A stretch of 7,625 bases of DNA from Methanocaldococcaceae archaeon. Lineage in GTDB: Archaea; AGJL01; Methanococci; Methanococcales; Methanocaldococcaceae. Where the stretch lies: NCBI GenBank assembly GCA_027023665.1, contig JALVUY010000185.1:1-7625 (forward strand). The letters run 5' to 3'. Position 1 is the first letter of the stretch. Every line of letters starts with the position of its first letter. The position numbers and the translations under genes are program-made. The notes below the pieces were generated by a model, which saw nothing but the letters and a program-made list of their open reading frames with translations, did not search any database and was not told where the DNA came from. Positions 5,870 through 7,625 of the stretch are shown here, in pieces.

Positions 5870-6460
5870 TTATTCTAATTTTAAAATATCTTTTAAATCT
5901 TCGCCTCTTAAAATTCTTTCTTTTATCTTTTTCTCTTTTTCTTTTATATATTTAGCATTTTCAATAATCTCTTGGAGATTTTCTCTTTTTATAATTGCCA
6001 CACCATTGCAGTCTCCAACAGCAAAGTCTCCTGGATTAACTAAAACATCTCCACAAGTTATAGGTACATTTATTTTTCCACAATTTAAAGGTTTTCCTGC
6101 ATTTGGACAAAAGTTTTTTGCAAAAACTGGAAACTTTAATGATTTTATATCTTCCAAATCTCTAACACAACCATCTATAACTACTCCTCTAACTCCTTTA
6201 ATTTTAGCATTTAAAGATGCCAATCCTCCCCAAACTGCTGTTTCATATTTTTTTTCTCCTACAACTTCAACAACTATAATTTTATCTTTAGCAAAACTTA
6301 TTGATTTAATTAAAGTTCCCCAGTCATCATAGTTTATCTTTACAGTTATTACCTCTCCAAAAATTAATTTTTGATTCTCTAAAATAGGTTTAATGTCTTT
6401 TAAAGGCATTGCCCCTGCATCACACAAGTTAGGAACTGAAAAATTTTTTAATATCTTCAT
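5870..6460 (-). CDS. RraA-like protein (class II HMG/CHA aldolase-like fold)
   Basis: A 196-residue member of the RraA/4-hydroxy-4-methyl-2-oxoglutarate aldolase family, once misnamed as a demethylmenaquinone methyltransferase. Relatives are metal-dependent aldolases or oxaloacetate decarboxylases; bacterial RraA itself inhibits RNase E. The core AVWGGLASLNAKIKGVRG (75-92) followed by VVIDGCVRD (93-101) gives Gly79, twenty residues, Arg100-Asp101, two residues, Asp104. This fits the G-X20-R-D-X2-E/D pattern I recall for family members with lyase activity. The arginine would bind the carboxylate and Asp101 the metal. Six cysteines (13, 98, 118, 127, 136, 151) are unusual. The common late acidic motif reads GDCNGV (149-154) here. 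AGGGA (6466-6470) precedes ATG 6460, and hemB ends 20 bp upstream, so the two are probably cotranscribed. Family firm, substrate unknown. Confidence 0.88.
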   Translation of the reverse strand: MKILKNFSVPNLCDAGAMPLKDIKPILENQKLIFGEVITVKINYDDWGTLIKSISFAKDKIIVVEVVGEKKYETAVWGGLASLNAKIKGVRGVVIDGCVRDLEDIKSLKFPVFAKNFCPNAGKPLNCGKINVPITCGDVLVNPGDFAVGDCNGVAIIKRENLQEIIENAKYIKEKEKKIKERILRGEDLKDILKLE

Positions 6461-6480
6461 ACTATTCCCTTAACTTTTAT

Positions 6481-7452
6481 TTAGAGTAATTTTTCAGCGG
6501 CATATTTAGCCCAGTAGGTAATAATAAAATCAGCCCCTGCTCTTTTTATACTTAACAGTATTTCATAAATAACTTTATCCTTATCTAACCATCCATTTTT
6601 AGCCGCTGCTTCAACCATTGCATACTCTCCACTTACGGAATATCCTCCAATAGGGACATTAAAGTTGTCCTTAGCTAATCTTATAATATCTAAGTAAGAT
6701 AATGCTGGTTTTATCAATATCATATCAGCTCCTTCCTCAATGTCTAAGGCTATTTCTTTTAGTGCCTCTCTTGAATTGCCAATATCCATTTGATAACTTT
6801 TTCTATCTCCAAACTTCGGAGCACTTTCTGCAGCTTCTCTAAATGGTCCATAAAATGAAGAGGCATACTTTGCAGAATAGCTCATTATAGCCACATCATC
6901 ATATCCATTTTCTTCTAAACTTTCTCTTATTACTCTAACTCTCCCATCCATCATATCTGATGGGGCTACAATATCAACTCCAGATTCTGCATAAGATAGG
7001 GCGATCTTTGCTAAAATTGGTAGTGTGGCATCATTTAATATTTTACCATTTTTAACAATTCCACAGTGTCCATGGCTTGTATATTCACATAGACAACAGT
7101 CAGCAATAACTAAAAGTTCATCTCCTAACTCCTCTTTAATTCCCCTTATAGTTCTCTGAACTACTCCATTTTTATCGTAGGCAGAACTTGCAATTTCATC
7201 TTTATACTTTGGAATACCAAATAATATTATTGCTGGAATTCCTAAATCTGCAATATTTTTTGCTTCTTCTATTGCCCCTTCAACACTAAATCTATACTGG
7301 TTAGGCATAGAATTAATTTCTCTCTTTTCATTTCCTTTTAAATTTTCATCAACAAAAATAGGCATAATTAAATCGTTCTTTGTTAAAGTAGTTTCTCTAA
7401 CCAAATCTCTAATTTTTTGATTTTTTCTCAATCTTCTTGGTCTTATTAGCAT
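6481..7452 (-). CDS. hemB: 5-Aminolevulinate dehydratase (porphobilinogen synthase), zinc type
   Basis: HemB condenses two 5-aminolevulinate molecules into porphobilinogen in the cytosol. In methanogens this supplies uroporphyrinogen III for F430, siroheme and cobamides. The product has 323 residues, normal for the family. It carries the catalytic zinc site [14 protein letters not shown] (118-131) with Cys120, Cys122 and Cys130, and both Schiff-base lysines: Lys195 in [15 protein letters not shown] and Lys248 in [12 protein letters not shown]. The site is the cysteine (zinc) form, not the aspartate (magnesium) form. Two in-frame ATGs compete. AAGGTGA (7459-7465) directly abuts ATG 7458 but lies six bases before ATG 7452, so the latter, giving [11 protein letters not shown], is the likelier start. 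The RraA-like gene follows after 20 bp. Confidence 0.97.
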   Translation of the reverse strand: MLIRPRRLRKNQKIRDLVRETTLTKNDLIMPIFVDENLKGNEKREINSMPNQYRFSVEGAIEEAKNIADLGIPAIILFGIPKYKDEIASSAYDKNGVVQRTIRGIKEELGDELLVIADCCLCEYTSHGHCGIVKNGKILNDATLPILAKIALSYAESGVDIVAPSDMMDGRVRVIRESLEENGYDDVAIMSYSAKYASSFYGPFREAAESAPKFGDRKSYQMDIGNSREALKEIALDIEEGADMILIKPALSYLDIIRLAKDNFNVPIGGYSVSGEYAMVEAAAKNGWLDKDKVIYEILLSIKRAGADFIITYWAKYAAEKLL

Positions 7453-7458
7453 TAACAT

Positions 7459-7625
7459 TCACCTTATATCTCTTTTCATAGATATTTAGTAATTCTTTAA
7501 TAGCATATCATTTTTTAATGAAGGTTAGCAATTTTATTAATTACAAACTCTTTTAGACATCGATCTCTTGCAACTCTTTATCGGAAATTAATCTTGCTTC
7601 ACGCTGAATCTATAAAAGATATAAA
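7459..7625 (-). promoter_or_regulatory. Upstream region of hemB: ribosome binding site, possible TATA box and leader
   Basis: On the minus strand this stretch ends in AAGGTGA (7465-7459), the hemB ribosome binding site. At the window edge TTTATATC (7625-7618) resembles a TATA box and would start transcription near 7595, giving a leader of roughly 140 bases. A closer but weaker candidate is ATGATATGCT near 7505-7514. Bases 7555-7610 are visibly less AT-rich than other gaps and include an imperfect palindrome AGACATCGATCTCT (7555-7568). No tRNA or known riboswitch could be recognised. The right neighbour lies outside the window. Confidence 0.3.

Noticed and set aside
6006..6332. 108-codon plus-strand open frame opposite the RraA-like gene
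   Set aside because: Antisense shadow of a conserved gene with intact motifs; no ribosome binding site.
7556..7609. IQREARLISDKELQEIDV considered as an annotated gene fragment
   Set aside because: Only 18 codons between an in-frame TAG and TAA with no start; kept as an observation rather than a gene.
1..7625. CRISPR repeats, tRNA or rRNA genes, insertion sequences, integrases or toxin-antitoxin pairs
   Set aside because: Looked for on both strands; no repeated spacer pattern, no GC-rich RNA-like block of suitable length, and no transposase or toxin motifs.

Overview
The window is AT-rich (roughly 30% GC by eye), densely coded archaeal DNA. GGTGA-type ribosome binding sites, GTG starts, heavy AGA/ATA codon use, TTTATATA-type TATA boxes, and the DUF77, DUF2115 and archaeal AK6 families all point to a hyperthermophilic methanogen. 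The proteins closely resemble what I recall of Methanocaldococcus jannaschii, so a Methanocaldococcaceae genome is the best guess; this rests on memory and not on a search.

Layout. The left part (1-2089) reads on the plus strand. It holds the end of a coiled-coil protein, a 97-residue DUF77/MTH1187-type thiamine-binding-like protein, and 14 bp later a NodU/CmcH/TobZ-type O-carbamoyltransferase. From 2065 to the right edge everything reads on the minus strand. In transcription order (right to left) this part holds hemB (5-aminolevulinate dehydratase), an RraA-like protein 20 bp behind it, a CCC1/VIT1-like membrane protein, a DUF2115/UPF0305 protein 11 bp behind that, an FAD/NAD(P)H disulfide oxidoreductase of the NADH oxidase/CoA-disulfide reductase family, a SepF-like protein, and an AK6/Fap7-type adenylate kinase. 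The kinase and the carbamoyltransferase converge and overlap by 25 bp.

How the genes fit together. hemB feeds porphobilinogen into uroporphyrinogen III, the precursor of F430, siroheme and cobamides in methanogens. The RraA-like gene is probably cotranscribed with it. The VIT-like and DUF2115 genes form a second tight pair joining a likely metal transporter to a cysteine-rich, probably metal-binding cytosolic protein. The oxidoreductase has its own strong TATA box and probably serves redox or sulfur metabolism. The SepF-like and AK6 genes look like single housekeeping genes for cell division and for ribosome assembly or nucleotide balance. No tRNA, rRNA, CRISPR array, insertion sequence or integrase was seen.

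The window looks mostly like ordinary core genome. The points most worth a second look are the DUF2115-transporter pair, the divergent SepF-like protein, the less AT-rich stretch upstream of hemB, and the convergent overlap, which may mark a rearrangement junction.
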